64,000 nucleotides of DNA. Origin: CAIUPE01 sp037131735. GTDB lineage: Bacteria; Pseudomonadota; Alphaproteobacteria; Rhizobiales; Beijerinckiaceae. The stretch covers positions 1-64,000 of the forward strand of contig JBAXQM010000001.1 of the NCBI GenBank assembly GCA_037131735.1, given 5' to 3'. Shown in pieces: positions 1-8,737 of this stretch (position 1 is its first letter; each line of letters opens with the position of its first letter). Below the pieces are notes generated by a model. It was not told the DNA's origin, ran no database searches, and worked only from the letters and a program-made list of their open reading frames with translations. The translations under genes and the position numbers were made by a program.

Positions 1-375
1 ATAGCTTTCGGGCAAACACTTTCGGCGTCGTTTGTTCTCTTTCCCATATCGTGGGTTATCGATCAGCCTTGGACACTCGCAACACCACCGCTTGATGCCC
101 TCTTAAGCATTGCCGCTCTGGGTATTCTTTGCACGGCGATCGGCTATCTGATGTATTTCCGCGTGCTGAATAATTCCGGCGCGGTTGCGGTGGCGCTTGT
201 AACGCTTCTCATTCCGCCGAGCGCACTCATTCTCGGAATTTTTGTTCTCGGTGAATCTCTTTCACTCACCGATCTCGCCGGTATGGGCTTGATCGGCCTC
301 GGATTGACCATCGTCAATTTCAAATTTGGATTGTTTCAAACAATCAAAGACCGGAAGAGCGCGACGACATCTTGA
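1..375 (+). CDS. DMT/EamA-family transporter, C-terminal part (5' end outside window)
   Basis: The reading frame is open from base 1, so only the last 124 residues are present. They are strongly hydrophobic, with about four membrane segments. The Pro-containing helix around LLIPPSALILGIFVLGE followed by a last helix (GMGLIGLGLTIVNF) is the usual end of the second EamA repeat. The family exports metabolites or amino acids across the inner membrane, and the substrate cannot be told here. The gene converges on rppH, with only 11 bases between the stops. Confidence 0.85.
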   Translation: MAFGQTLSASFVLFPISWVIDQPWTLATPPLDALLSIAALGILCTAIGYLMYFRVLNNSGAVAVALVTLLIPPSALILGIFVLGESLSLTDLAGMGLIGLGLTIVNFKFGLFQTIKDRKSATTS

Positions 376-386
376 TAGACCGCTCT

Positions 387-839
387 TTAAAAGGGGATCA
401 CAAGCGAGGGAAGATCCTCGAGTGAGGCCCAGCGCCAATCCTGAAATTCCGGCTTATGGCCACCGGGGGGCGCGAGAATATTGATCTCGCTATCTTTCCC
501 TTCGAACCGGAACGCGAACCATTTCTGTGTCTGGCCGCGATATTTTCCCTTCCATGCCGCTTTCGCAACATCGGGCGGAAGATCGTAAGTCAACCAATGC
601 GGCGCTTCCGCAATGAGTGAAACACTCGTTACGCCAGTCTCTTCGGCCAATTCGCGCAAAGCTGCGGGATGAGGATCTTCGCCCTTATCGATGCCGCCCT
701 GCGGCATCTGCCAAGAATGTTGACCATCGACATGTTCGGGGCCCGCTTCTGCGCGCCGCTGGCCGACAAAGATCAAGCCCTTCGGATTGACGAGCATGAT
801 GCCGACATTCCGTCGATAAGGCAGTTCCTCGTAACGCAT
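387..839 (-). CDS. rppH: RNA pyrophosphohydrolase (Nudix hydrolase)
   Basis: This 150-residue protein begins MRYEELPYRRNVGIMLVN and carries an intact Nudix box (GGIDKGEDPHPAALRE then LAEETGV), matching Gx5Ex7REUxEExGU. The DGQHSWQMPQGG stretch before the box is typical of RppH. RppH removes pyrophosphate from 5'-triphosphorylated transcripts and so starts 5'-end-dependent mRNA decay in the cytoplasm. The open frame extends further upstream, but the ATG at 839 gives the family length and sits two bases after the stop of the preceding gene, suggesting cotranscription with the deacetylase-like gene and ctpA. Confidence 0.93.
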   Translation of the reverse strand: MRYEELPYRRNVGIMLVNPKGLIFVGQRRAEAGPEHVDGQHSWQMPQGGIDKGEDPHPAALRELAEETGVTSVSLIAEAPHWLTYDLPPDVAKAAWKGKYRGQTQKWFAFRFEGKDSEINILAPPGGHKPEFQDWRWASLEDLPSLVIPF

Positions 840-841
840 TG

Positions 842-1897
842 TTATTGTCCCGTCCGCAACAGCACCGCACTCGCCGGAACAAGGCGGACACCCTGAGCGG
901 CCAAGCCTTCGCTCCACTTCTTAAGGCGCTCTATCGCAAGAGGTGTGATGACCGCAACCCCTATTGCTGATCCATTACGCTTGGCTTCTGCGGTCAACCG
1001 CTCGAGAGCATTATCGATCTGTGTAGCGGGTATATCCCGGCCAATTAAAACATTTATGCTTGCTTGCTCGCTCTGAGAAAGAGGAGTTGAAGGCTCAAGA
1101 CGTGAACCAGTTATCAGTCCGAGGCCACGTGTTTCGGCTTGTTTCGTAAGCAAGTCCTTGAGGTCGCCGGAGATCACAGAGTCTGAACCGGAAACTGCCA
1201 GAAGCCCCGCATAGCCTGCGACCCTTGCCATCGACCATTTCAAACGGGAATGATTCTCCGCCTCAGGTGCAGCAGGTATCAGAGCTTTGGGGCCCGTATC
1301 CTCGTAATTCTGATCGCGCGCCATGATGGGAATATCAAGGAGCACCTCATGACCTTCCTCACGGATCTCATCGACCTGTCGATCGATTTCGCGCGCATAG
1401 GGCGAGAGAGCAAAAGACATTTCGCCGGGTAATCTTAAGGAGGCTTCCAATGTTACCAATTGTCCGATACCCGCGCCTCTAAGAATGAGAGAAACGCTGG
1501 GCGTCTTTGCAGCCGTACTCGACTGCGGAGGCATTGGGCGCGCATAAACATTGAGTGGTGTTGCGCCATCCGCAGCACGAATTGGTAAAACACCATCAGG
1601 AATGATTTCAATGAGGCGCGGATCGGGCGCGGGTGCCAATCCGTGACTGGTCAATGTCCGACGTGACGTTGCGGTAATGAGCGGGTCTTGGGGCCATTCA
1701 ATTGGCACCGTGACCGTTGGCAAGGGTGGCACACGAAACCATCCGCTATGCCAGGCCAAAGCAAATGCGATGATCGAAAGCGCTAAAGAACCCGCGATCA
1801 TGAGACCGAAAAAAATTCGATGCGATGAGTGACCCGCGGATACGTCCTTTGCAGGCGACAATGATGAGGGGAAGCCTGTCGCGTCTGATATCGACAT
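842..1897 (-). CDS. Divergent polysaccharide deacetylase-like protein (YibQ/COG2861), active site degenerate
   Basis: The 351-residue protein has a cytoplasmic N-terminus, one membrane anchor at about 28-49 and a Pro-rich linker. The domain that follows matches the COG2861 divergent deacetylase fold: RLPGEMSFALSPYA at about 155-168, GHEVLLDIP at 183-190, and a later IGVAVITPLAIERL stretch. Its place between ctpA and rppH is the one this family normally holds in Hyphomicrobiales. The first strand, which in relatives carries Asp (IxxVVDGLG-like), reads SLILRGAGIG here, and the Asn-Tyr-Met-Gly-like motif reads LLAVSGSDS. It may be a non-catalytic envelope protein. The fold assignment is fairly safe; the activity is doubtful. 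Confidence 0.78.
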   Translation of the reverse strand: MSISDATGFPSSLSPAKDVSAGHSSHRIFFGLMIAGSLALSIIAFALAWHSGWFRVPPLPTVTVPIEWPQDPLITATSRRTLTSHGLAPAPDPRLIEIIPDGVLPIRAADGATPLNVYARPMPPQSSTAAKTPSVSLILRGAGIGQLVTLEASLRLPGEMSFALSPYAREIDRQVDEIREEGHEVLLDIPIMARDQNYEDTGPKALIPAAPEAENHSRLKWSMARVAGYAGLLAVSGSDSVISGDLKDLLTKQAETRGLGLITGSRLEPSTPLSQSEQASINVLIGRDIPATQIDNALERLTAEAKRNGSAIGVAVITPLAIERLKKWSEGLAAQGVRLVPASAVLLRTGQ

Positions 1898-2023
1898 GGA
1901 AACAGTCTCTTCTCAGAAAGAATACGAGACTGTCGAAGATCGTTGAAAAGGGAAAATATCCCGTTAATTCAAACTCGAAAATTTAAAGGAGCGGCGATGA
2001 TAAGATCAACCGCTCCCTCAATA

Positions 2024-3346
2024 TCAATTCGCAGGTGCAGGGTCCTTTGACGCACCGGCAACATCGCCGGGCTTCAATCCGCGTAAGAGATCAAGCGCAT
2101 ATTGCAACTGCTTGTCGAGCTTCGGATCAGACGGAACATAGGCTGATGAGCCGCCTTGCTCATTCGTACCATTTTTCAAATGGCCCTTGAGAGCGGCTTC
2201 GCCTTTGGTTTCGTCCTTGCCTTTGATTTCATCCGGCACATCTTGCAGAACCTGAATATCAGGATCGATACCCTTCGCTTGGATCGAGCGGCCGGACGGC
2301 GTGTAATACCGCGCCGTTGTCAAACGCAATGCGCCGCTTGGCCCTAACGGGATAATGGTTTGAACCGAACCTTTACCAAAGGACCGCGTGCCAATGATCG
2401 TGGCACGCTTATGATCCTGCAACGCGCCCGCAACAATTTCTGACGCAGACGCCGATCCGCCATTGATCAATACGATCACAGGTTTACCGCCTGTCAAATC
2501 ACCCGAGCGCGCGACATAGCGTTGTGCATCATCCGGATTGCGGCCGCGTGTTGAAACAATTTCACCCCGCTCCAAAAACGCATCGGAAACAGCAATGGCT
2601 TGATCAAGCAGGCCACCCGGATCATTGCGAAGATCAACAACGTATCCTTTGAGTTTATCGGCCGGAATAGTTTTAATGGCTTGATCAATCGCGCTCTTCA
2701 AACCGTCTGATGTTCTCTCGGTAAATTGCGTGATGCGGATATAGCCGACATCATTTTCGATCCGTGATTTAACCGACGAGATTTTGATAATTTCGCGTTT
2801 GAGGCTGACTTCAAACGAATCGGTGCCTTTGCGGCTGATGCGCAAATTGACTGAGCTGTTTACGGGACCGCGCATACGATCAACCGCTTGATTGAGCGTG
2901 AGACCTTGAACAGAATCACCATCGATTTCGACAATGAAATCACCGGCACGAAGACCGGCGCGTGATGCTGGCGTGTCATCGATAGGGGTTACAACTTTGA
3001 CGAAGCCTTCTTCTTGCGTGACTTCGATTCCTAAGCCGCCAAACTCACCTTTAGTTTGGACTTGCATATCTTTGAAGCTTTTCGGATCCATATAGCTCGA
3101 ATGCGGATCCAATCCGGACAACATGCCGGAGATCGCTGACTCGATCAGCTTCGCGTCCTCGGGCTTTTCAACATAATCGGTACGAATCTTTTCAAAGACG
3201 TCGCCAAAAAGATTGAGCTGACGGTAAGTCTCAGAACTGGCCGCTACAGCGCCGATCGTTCCAGCCGGACCGCCTTGCAAGGCAAAGGCAACCAGGCCGC
3301 CACCGAAAACAGCACCCGTGAGCAAATAGGCCAATTTACGCATCAT
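2024..3346 (-). CDS. ctpA: Carboxyl-terminal processing protease, S41 family
   Basis: The start MMRKLAYLL follows a GGGAAAGG ribosome site; two tandem ATGs at 3346 and 3343 overlap the stop of the envC-like gene. A signal peptide or anchor covers residues 1-35. A PDZ domain follows at about 90-160 (GGLGIEV, RAGLRAGDFIVEIDGD), then the S41 protease core with GGSASASEI near residue 300 (Ser nucleophile) and FGKGS near 325 (Lys general base). A Ser/Pro-rich tail ends the protein. The enzyme acts in the periplasm on the C-termini of envelope proteins, including cell-wall hydrolases in related bacteria. Coupling with the EnvC-like gene fits a role in cell-wall remodelling. Confidence 0.95.
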   Translation of the reverse strand: MMRKLAYLLTGAVFGGGLVAFALQGGPAGTIGAVAASSETYRQLNLFGDVFEKIRTDYVEKPEDAKLIESAISGMLSGLDPHSSYMDPKSFKDMQVQTKGEFGGLGIEVTQEEGFVKVVTPIDDTPASRAGLRAGDFIVEIDGDSVQGLTLNQAVDRMRGPVNSSVNLRISRKGTDSFEVSLKREIIKISSVKSRIENDVGYIRITQFTERTSDGLKSAIDQAIKTIPADKLKGYVVDLRNDPGGLLDQAIAVSDAFLERGEIVSTRGRNPDDAQRYVARSGDLTGGKPVIVLINGGSASASEIVAGALQDHKRATIIGTRSFGKGSVQTIIPLGPSGALRLTTARYYTPSGRSIQAKGIDPDIQVLQDVPDEIKGKDETKGEAALKGHLKNGTNEQGGSSAYVPSDPKLDKQLQYALDLLRGLKPGDVAGASKDPAPAN

Positions 3347-4710
3347 CCGCGACCTTTCCCTACCGCTATAGAGGACCACCACGGTGTCGGATCGACCGGT
3401 GTCCCTTCTTTGCGGAATTCTACATAAAGCACAGGCTGAGCCAAATTAGCGCCGCCTTGCGCCTGAGTATCCTTAGACGGATCGCCCATCACCGCGACAG
3501 GCTCGCCCGCAAGAACGAATTGACCGAGACTTACGCTGATCCTGTCCATGCCTGCAAGCAAGATGTAATAGCCGCCACCCATATTGAGAATCAAAAGTTG
3601 CCCATAGGTGCGGAACGGACCGGCGAAAGCGACCCATCCGTCCGAGGGCGCCGAAACCAATGCGCCCGGCCGGGCTTCAAAGGTCACACCGCGGGTTAAT
3701 CCTCCGACCGGATCACGCGCATTGAAGCCGCGAATCATCATGCCGCTCACGGGCAATGGCAGGAGGCCCTTTAATTCGCCAAAACCGACTTTGGGCGCCT
3801 GACGTGCGGGATCGCGAAACGCAAGCGCGGCCATACGATTGCGGGCATCACGCGCAGCAGGATCATTCGCGGCTTTCACTTCTTCGTCGGCCTTTACGGC
3901 AGCCGTTTTGGCATCACGCGCGGCGCGCGAGACGCTATCAACTTCGGTTTCAAGACGCCCAATCAAATCCTTGAGCGTCTGACTTTTAGAAGCCAGCGCC
4001 TCCGCTTTCTTGGCCTGTTCTTCAACGCGACTTTCTGCACCAGAGATTTCGTGTTGCCGCGCTTCAACCAAAAGAGCGATGTCTTGCCTGTCACGCACAA
4101 GGCTTTGCACATCACGCGCAAGACCATCCCGTTCAGCTGCCGCCGAAGATCGTATTCTCTCAATCGCAGCGAGATCTTCGGCCAATTTATCAGTCTCGGC
4201 TTTGAGATCCGGAACAACAGAGCCCAAGAGAATGGCACTTCGAACCGTATCGAGAACATGATCGGGATCGGCGATAAGTATCGGCGGCGGCATGGTTCCC
4301 ACACGTTGAAGGGCAGCGAGAATATCAGTCGCGACGGCTTTGCGGCCTTCAAGCGAAGCGCGGGCTTTAGCCTCAGAGTCTGACAATGTGACCAAGCGCT
4401 CTTCTACGGCACCGATACGCAATTCGGTGGCGCGAATACGATCAGAGGTTTCAATCAATCTTTGATTGAGACGCGCGCGATCATTGCGCAGTGTTTCAAT
4501 TTCAGCTTGCAGACGAGAGCGCTCTTCCGAGCCGCTTTGAAGCAATTGCTCGGTTTGTTGCAATTCTAGCTGACGCGTTGTTTTTTCAATCGCCGTATCG
4601 GAGGCAATGGCCGACGATGCGCACAAAGCGATAAGGGCTAAACTGCAAAGAGCCCGATTGATCCCAACAAGAAAACTGTCACTGCGCATGATCGCACGAT
4701 GTTCCGTCAT
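3343..4710 (-). CDS. EnvC-like murein hydrolase activator (degenerate LytM/M23 domain)
   Basis: The 455-residue protein has a signal peptide (LCSLALIALCASSAIAS) followed by a long coiled coil from about 40 to 270, rich in Glu, Arg and Leu. A C-terminal M23/LytM domain lies at about 325-450. In that domain the zinc positions are replaced: the HxxxD site is absent near VTFEARPGALVSAPSDG, and the final HxH reads LYVEF. This is the pattern of EnvC-type activators, which bind and switch on amidases rather than cutting peptidoglycan. The ATG at 4710 overlaps the rlmH stop (ATGA); an ATG at 4689 is possible. FtsE and FtsX, the usual partners of EnvC, lie 3 kb away on the same strand. Confidence 0.9.
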   Translation of the reverse strand: MTEHRAIMRSDSFLVGINRALCSLALIALCASSAIASDTAIEKTTRQLELQQTEQLLQSGSEERSRLQAEIETLRNDRARLNQRLIETSDRIRATELRIGAVEERLVTLSDSEAKARASLEGRKAVATDILAALQRVGTMPPPILIADPDHVLDTVRSAILLGSVVPDLKAETDKLAEDLAAIERIRSSAAAERDGLARDVQSLVRDRQDIALLVEARQHEISGAESRVEEQAKKAEALASKSQTLKDLIGRLETEVDSVSRAARDAKTAAVKADEEVKAANDPAARDARNRMAALAFRDPARQAPKVGFGELKGLLPLPVSGMMIRGFNARDPVGGLTRGVTFEARPGALVSAPSDGWVAFAGPFRTYGQLLILNMGGGYYILLAGMDRISVSLGQFVLAGEPVAVMGDPSKDTQAQGGANLAQPVLYVEFRKEGTPVDPTPWWSSIAVGKGRG

Positions 4711-5186
4711 GCTCGATGATAGGGATGACCGCTCATCAAGGTCATTGACCGATAGAGTTGTTCGGCAAGAATAATACGAGCCAGTTGATGCGGCAATGTC
4801 ACGGCCCCGAAGGCTATGACTGATTGCGCTTCTTTTACGAGAGCGGGATCAATCCCGTCAGCACCCCCGATCACAAAAGACAAAGACCGCGTACCGGAAT
4901 CACGAAGAGTTTCAATTTTCTTGGTCATGCCTTCGCTATCGATAGACTGACCTTTTGAATCGAGCGCGATGAAGGTTGTATCGGAGAGACGCTGCCGGAT
5001 CATCTGCGCCTCTTCGCTTTTACGATCTTGCGGGCGGCCCGCGCGGCTTTCGGAAAATTCGACGACGTCAAAACCCGTTACAGCCAAGCTTCGACCCATA
5101 TCCCGCGCGCGCGTCACATAGCGACTGACAAGCTCGCGCTCAGGGCCGTCTTTAAGGCGCCCAACAGCCAGAATTTCGATTTTCAC
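4707..5186 (-). CDS. rlmH: 23S rRNA (pseudouridine1915-N3)-methyltransferase
   Basis: The 159-residue SPOUT methyltransferase has the SAM-binding knot FVIGGADGI and the C-terminal signature TLPHQLARIILAEQLYRS followed by HPYHRA. RlmH methylates pseudouridine 1915 in helix 69 of 23S rRNA in assembled 70S ribosomes. The open frame runs another 51 codons upstream, but that part would lie over rsfS. The GTG at 5186 gives MKIEILAVGRL (written with V read as M) and the usual family length. It is followed by envC-like with a four-base overlap and preceded by rsfS with a 10-base gap. Confidence 0.95.
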   Translation of the reverse strand: MKIEILAVGRLKDGPERELVSRYVTRARDMGRSLAVTGFDVVEFSESRAGRPQDRKSEEAQMIRQRLSDTTFIALDSKGQSIDSEGMTKKIETLRDSGTRSLSFVIGGADGIDPALVKEAQSVIAFGAVTLPHQLARIILAEQLYRSMTLMSGHPYHRA

Positions 5187-5196
5187 GACACCATCA

Positions 5197-5529
5197 TCAA
5201 GACGCGGAGCGTTCGACCGGACGATCCGATCCCCACATTTTCTCGAGATTATAGAAGCTACGGACTTCCGGCCGGAAAATATGGACGATGACATCGCCGG
5301 CATCGATGAGGACCCAATCGCAATTCGGCATGCCTTCAACCCGCAGACCCGTGTGACCTTCGGCTTTAAGCTTTTCGATCAGCTGATCGGCAATGGCGCT
5401 GACATGGCGGTTAGAGCGTCCAGACGTAACGACCATCGCATCAGCGAGTGCTGTTTTACCGGCGAGATCGATTGAGATCGTGTCTTCGGCTTTGGCATCA
5501 TCAAGGATGGCTAAAACCTCTTGAACCAT
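5197..5529 (-). CDS. rsfS: Ribosomal silencing factor RsfS
   Basis: The 110-residue protein matches the RsfS/DUF143 fold end to end: DAKAEDTISIDL, then MVVTSGRSNRHVSAIADQL, then DWVLIDAGDVIVHIFRPEVRSFYNLEKMW. RsfS binds ribosomal protein uL14 and blocks subunit joining when nutrients are short. It sits upstream of rlmH and downstream of nadD, the usual arrangement. The frame is open for about 30 codons upstream with no good start codon, so ATG at 5529 is the best choice. Confidence 0.95.
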   Translation of the reverse strand: MVQEVLAILDDAKAEDTISIDLAGKTALADAMVVTSGRSNRHVSAIADQLIEKLKAEGHTGLRVEGMPNCDWVLIDAGDVIVHIFRPEVRSFYNLEKMWGSDRPVERSAS

Positions 5530-5704
5530 AGTGCCCCGCGACGGCTCCGGAGATTTCGCGGCAGCGGACCGGCTTTTTTTTGCGCCGGTGGACAGAACAG
5601 GCTGTGTCAGTGGTCATTCCTCATGTTCAAGGGCCTTTATCAAGGCCAAATCAAATGTGCCTGAAACACCGGCAAAATTCAACATAATCCTGAAACCTTA
5701 CGAT

Positions 5705-6322
5705 TCAATGACGCTTACGGAGAGCGGTTGAAGAAAGGCTGGAGCGTGGCCCATGCAAGACGATCAAAGCCGGTGCAGACTTGTTCGGAAACACGGATGC
5801 TTTCGATTCCGATATACGATAGCGGTCATAAGCAAGGGCGGCCGGCGCGTGAAGCGCGCGATGTGTCGATCCTGGCCGATCAATAACCGCCACCGGGATC
5901 GATGCAAAAATGCTCCGCCACCGCGCCCATCGATGAAAGCTTTCCAGATTATCCGCCCCCATGATCCAAACAAATCGTGCGGTCGATGATCTTCTCTTCA
6001 GATAGGAAATTAACTCATGCGTGTAAGTGCTGCCCAACTGCTCTTCAATAGCGATCACGTGAATCTTCGGATGCGCGGCAATCGTCTTTGCCAAGGCAAT
6101 CCGTTCTTCGGCGGATGGTAAGTCGCTTTTGTCCTTAAGGGGATTGCCGGGTGTAACGATCCACCAAATCGCATCAAGCTTCAAACGACGAAGCGCTGTG
6201 AGACTAACAAGACGATGCGCGGCATGCGCCGGATTGAATGAGCCTCCAAAAATACCGATGCGTTGTTGGCGCCCATGGGGCGGCAAAAGCGGCAGCAAAG
6301 ACGGTGGACGATGGCGGCTCAT
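5705..6322 (-). CDS. nadD: Nicotinate-nucleotide adenylyltransferase
   Basis: The protein has 205 residues. The nucleotidyltransferase motif GIFGGSFNPAHAAH lies at about 23-36 and the second motif SSLSSTALR at the C-terminus; WIMGADNLESFHRW in the middle is characteristic of NadD. It joins nicotinate mononucleotide to AMP to make deamido-NAD in NAD synthesis. It is the first gene before rsfS on the minus strand, separated by 175 bases in which I see no gene. Confidence 0.95.
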   Translation of the reverse strand: MSRHRPPSLLPLLPPHGRQQRIGIFGGSFNPAHAAHRLVSLTALRRLKLDAIWWIVTPGNPLKDKSDLPSAEERIALAKTIAAHPKIHVIAIEEQLGSTYTHELISYLKRRSSTARFVWIMGADNLESFHRWARWRSIFASIPVAVIDRPGSTHRALHAPAALAYDRYRISESKASVFPNKSAPALIVLHGPRSSLSSTALRKRH

Positions 6323-6356
6323 AAAAGACTTTCAAACACTATAGTTCAGTAGCGCC

Positions 6357-7148
6357 TCATGCATTAACTGACAGACCTAAATCATGACGTGCTTCCGCAA
6401 GAAGGCGATCAGAGGATTCCTCAATTTTCTCTTGCATTAAGGCGAAGAAGGTCTGTCGATCCAACCCGGGCTCAATCACCGACATTATATCAACAATGAT
6501 CGTTCCCCGCCGTAACTTCAACGAACGACGCGGCCAATAGACGCCTGAATTTAAAGCGATTGGTAAGCAAGGAACATTCAAACCTGAGTAAATCTGCGCG
6601 ATGCCAAACCGATATTCTGGTGGCGCACCCGGCGCACGACGCGTTCCTTCGGGGAAGAGGAGTATTTGTCGCCCCTCACCCGAGCCGATTTCATGATGAG
6701 CGGCCTTCACAAGTTTCAATAATGTTCGCGCGCCGCCTTTACGATCAATCGGCACATTGCGCATCTTCGCTAAGAACCAGCCAAACAAAGGAATGAAAGC
6801 CAATTCACGCTTTAAGATAAAACAAGGATCTTCGAAAAGGCTAAGCAGTGCAAATGTTTCCCAAATTGATTGATGCTTCGCGGCAATAAGAAGTGGCCCT
6901 TTAGGAATATTATTCAGACCCCTAAATTCAACTGATATCCCACCTACGACGCGACAAAGCCAAAGGAAATAACGACTCCAAGAGCGCGCCAATGCAACAA
7001 CAAAGGACCGAGGAAGAACGAGGAGAATAAGTCCCGCCAACATCCACGCAATTAAACTCACATAAAGCGCAATCATCAAAAGCAGTGATCGGATAGACAC
7101 GCCACCCTGTTTTTCAGCTTGAGTATGCGAAGTGGTCGACACCGTCAT
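6357..7148 (-). CDS. plsC: 1-acyl-sn-glycerol-3-phosphate acyltransferase
   Basis: The 263-residue membrane enzyme has N-terminal membrane segments at about 20-65. The catalytic acyltransferase motif reads AAKHQSIWETFAL, so it is HX4E rather than the common HX4D. The substrate motif LFPEGTRRAPG is intact. PlsC acylates lysophosphatidate to phosphatidate in phospholipid synthesis at the inner membrane. The Glu variant is, to my recollection, common in this order, so I do not read it as loss of activity. The gene follows ydcF-like by 6 bases and is probably in the ftsE-ftsX operon. Confidence 0.92.
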   Translation of the reverse strand: MTVSTTSHTQAEKQGGVSIRSLLLMIALYVSLIAWMLAGLILLVLPRSFVVALARSWSRYFLWLCRVVGGISVEFRGLNNIPKGPLLIAAKHQSIWETFALLSLFEDPCFILKRELAFIPLFGWFLAKMRNVPIDRKGGARTLLKLVKAAHHEIGSGEGRQILLFPEGTRRAPGAPPEYRFGIAQIYSGLNVPCLPIALNSGVYWPRRSLKLRRGTIIVDIMSVIEPGLDRQTFFALMQEKIEESSDRLLAEARHDLGLSVNA

Positions 7149-7154
7149 TCATCC

Positions 7155-7766
7155 CTAACTTATTTTATTCGCAAAAAGGTCGCGGACACTAATTCTCAAA
7201 AGGGCTGCCAGATATTTTGCAGGCTCGAGGCTCATAGCATATAAATTACCAAAGCTGCCATTGAGCACTTGTTGGCGAAGCGAAAGTCCCGCACGATAGG
7301 GATAAAGATCCACAGTCTGCAAAATCGCACGAAATTCCAACATCGCGCGGGGCAAATGAAATCCTGCGGTCACAATGGCCAATGATTTATAACCTCGTTC
7401 CCGCGCCCACGCCGCGGCTTCCTCAGCATTACCCCGCGTGTTGAGAGCCTGATGACCGAGATCAATGCAACAAGACGCATAAGGCGCAAGCGCGGGCGCA
7501 ACCCGAACCAGATCATCAAGATCAGCGCGGCCCCCGACGCCACTGATCAACAAATGCTTTGTTGCACCGGAAGAAAGCAATTGAGCGGCATCGGATAAAC
7601 GATCAGGACCGCCAGTGAGAACAATGGCAGCATCGACGGAAATATTTTGCGCTTGGTCAAATCTGGTGAGAGCAAAAATATAATTAGCCACTCCGATGAC
7701 CAAAATCAGGACAAAACAAAAACCTAAAGCCCTTAAAATCCTAGCTATGGTCTTCAATGACGTCAT
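7155..7766 (-). CDS. YdcF/ElyC-type DUF218 membrane protein
   Basis: The 203-residue protein has one N-terminal membrane segment (about 10-33) and a DUF218 domain. The domain core is DAAIVLTGGPDRLSDAAQLL, then LLISGVGG, ALNTRGNAEEAAAWA and SLAIVTAGFHLPRAML. The family (YdcF, SanA, ElyC) is associated with cell-envelope integrity and, for ElyC, with lipid-carrier metabolism; the biochemical function is not settled. It overlaps the ftsX stop by four bases (ATGA), so it is translationally coupled to ftsX and probably serves the same envelope programme. Confidence 0.85.
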   Translation of the reverse strand: MTSLKTIARILRALGFCFVLILVIGVANYIFALTRFDQAQNISVDAAIVLTGGPDRLSDAAQLLSSGATKHLLISGVGGRADLDDLVRVAPALAPYASCCIDLGHQALNTRGNAEEAAAWARERGYKSLAIVTAGFHLPRAMLEFRAILQTVDLYPYRAGLSLRQQVLNGSFGNLYAMSLEPAKYLAALLRISVRDLFANKIS

Positions 7767-8734
7767 GGTCTCGTCCGTAAAACCAATCGGCTCAAAGTCG
7801 AGTGAACGGTTATGCGCGAGACGACGCTGGCAAGCAGAGATACAAACAACGCGACCGCCAGAACAGCAATAACAATAGCCAGTCCGACCGCCGACAACGG
7901 ATCTATGATTCCAAAACCAAACATGTCCCGTAAACCGTCTGTTCCGGCGACAACAAAACGCAAGAGCGCAAGAACAATCAGGGCAAGGCAGGCACCCAAA
8001 ATTCCACCACGCAGTCCAAGGCGGAAAAAATGACGCTGAAACACGCGCGCTATATAGCGATCATCAGCGCCCATAAAATAGAACACCTCAACGATCTCGC
8101 GATTGCCGACCATCGCGCCTCGTGTTGCAAAAACAATCGCTAAAGCGGTCGCGGTCATCACAAGAATAAGGCCTGCCGCCGACGCGATTACGAGTGAATT
8201 ACCAAGAGTGGTTAAACGTCTGGTCCACGATCGATGATCATCAATGGCGGTTCCCGGAATATCGCGCGCCAATTGTTTGCTGATTGCCGGAATATCCGGT
8301 GGCGATTTGGAGTCGATCTCAACAGCAATCAAGCGTGGGATTGAAAGACCACCCAGTGATGACGATTGTCCAAGCCATGGCTCAAGCATGCGCATCGTTT
8401 CATCATAGGAGTAGATGCGAACTTTGGTGACACCTTGCGCCTGCTTTAAAAGATCAGCCGCGCGCGTTAAATCTGTCTCAATATTACGTCCGGGCTGCGG
8501 ACGAATTTGCACCGTAACTTCGGACGACAACAGTGCTTGCCACCGCGCAGAAGCCGCGGACCCAAACAATACAAGGCCCGCCGTGAGAGCGGCAATAAAA
8601 GTGAGAATGAAGATCACCGCAACAAGAGTTCGATCTGTTAGGGGATCGGGTGCAACGAGTGAGTCTGTTGAAAAGCGATCAAGGAAGGAGCGAAACCGTG
8701 GTCGTTGATTGTGAAAATCGGTTGATGAGGACAT
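7763..8734 (-). CDS. ftsX: Cell division protein FtsX (ABC-type permease)
   Basis: The 323-residue protein has a cytoplasmic N-terminus and a first membrane helix at about 36-60. A periplasmic loop of about 120 residues follows (RPQPGRNIETDLTRAADLL, LEPWLGQSS). Three C-terminal helices contain the typical IVEVFYFMGADDRYIARVFQ stretch between them. FtsEX transmits ATP hydrolysis to periplasmic cell-wall hydrolase activators at the division site. The gene starts three bases after ftsE, and ydcF-like overlaps its end. Confidence 0.93.
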   Translation of the reverse strand: MSSSTDFHNQRPRFRSFLDRFSTDSLVAPDPLTDRTLVAVIFILTFIAALTAGLVLFGSAASARWQALLSSEVTVQIRPQPGRNIETDLTRAADLLKQAQGVTKVRIYSYDETMRMLEPWLGQSSSLGGLSIPRLIAVEIDSKSPPDIPAISKQLARDIPGTAIDDHRSWTRRLTTLGNSLVIASAAGLILVMTATALAIVFATRGAMVGNREIVEVFYFMGADDRYIARVFQRHFFRLGLRGGILGACLALIVLALLRFVVAGTDGLRDMFGFGIIDPLSAVGLAIVIAVLAVALFVSLLASVVSRITVHSTLSRLVLRTRP

Positions 8735-8737
8735 GGC

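Noticed and set aside
3343..4710. Missing zinc ligands in the M23 domain as a sign of decay
   Set aside because: Loss of these residues is the normal state of EnvC-type activators, so it is expected.
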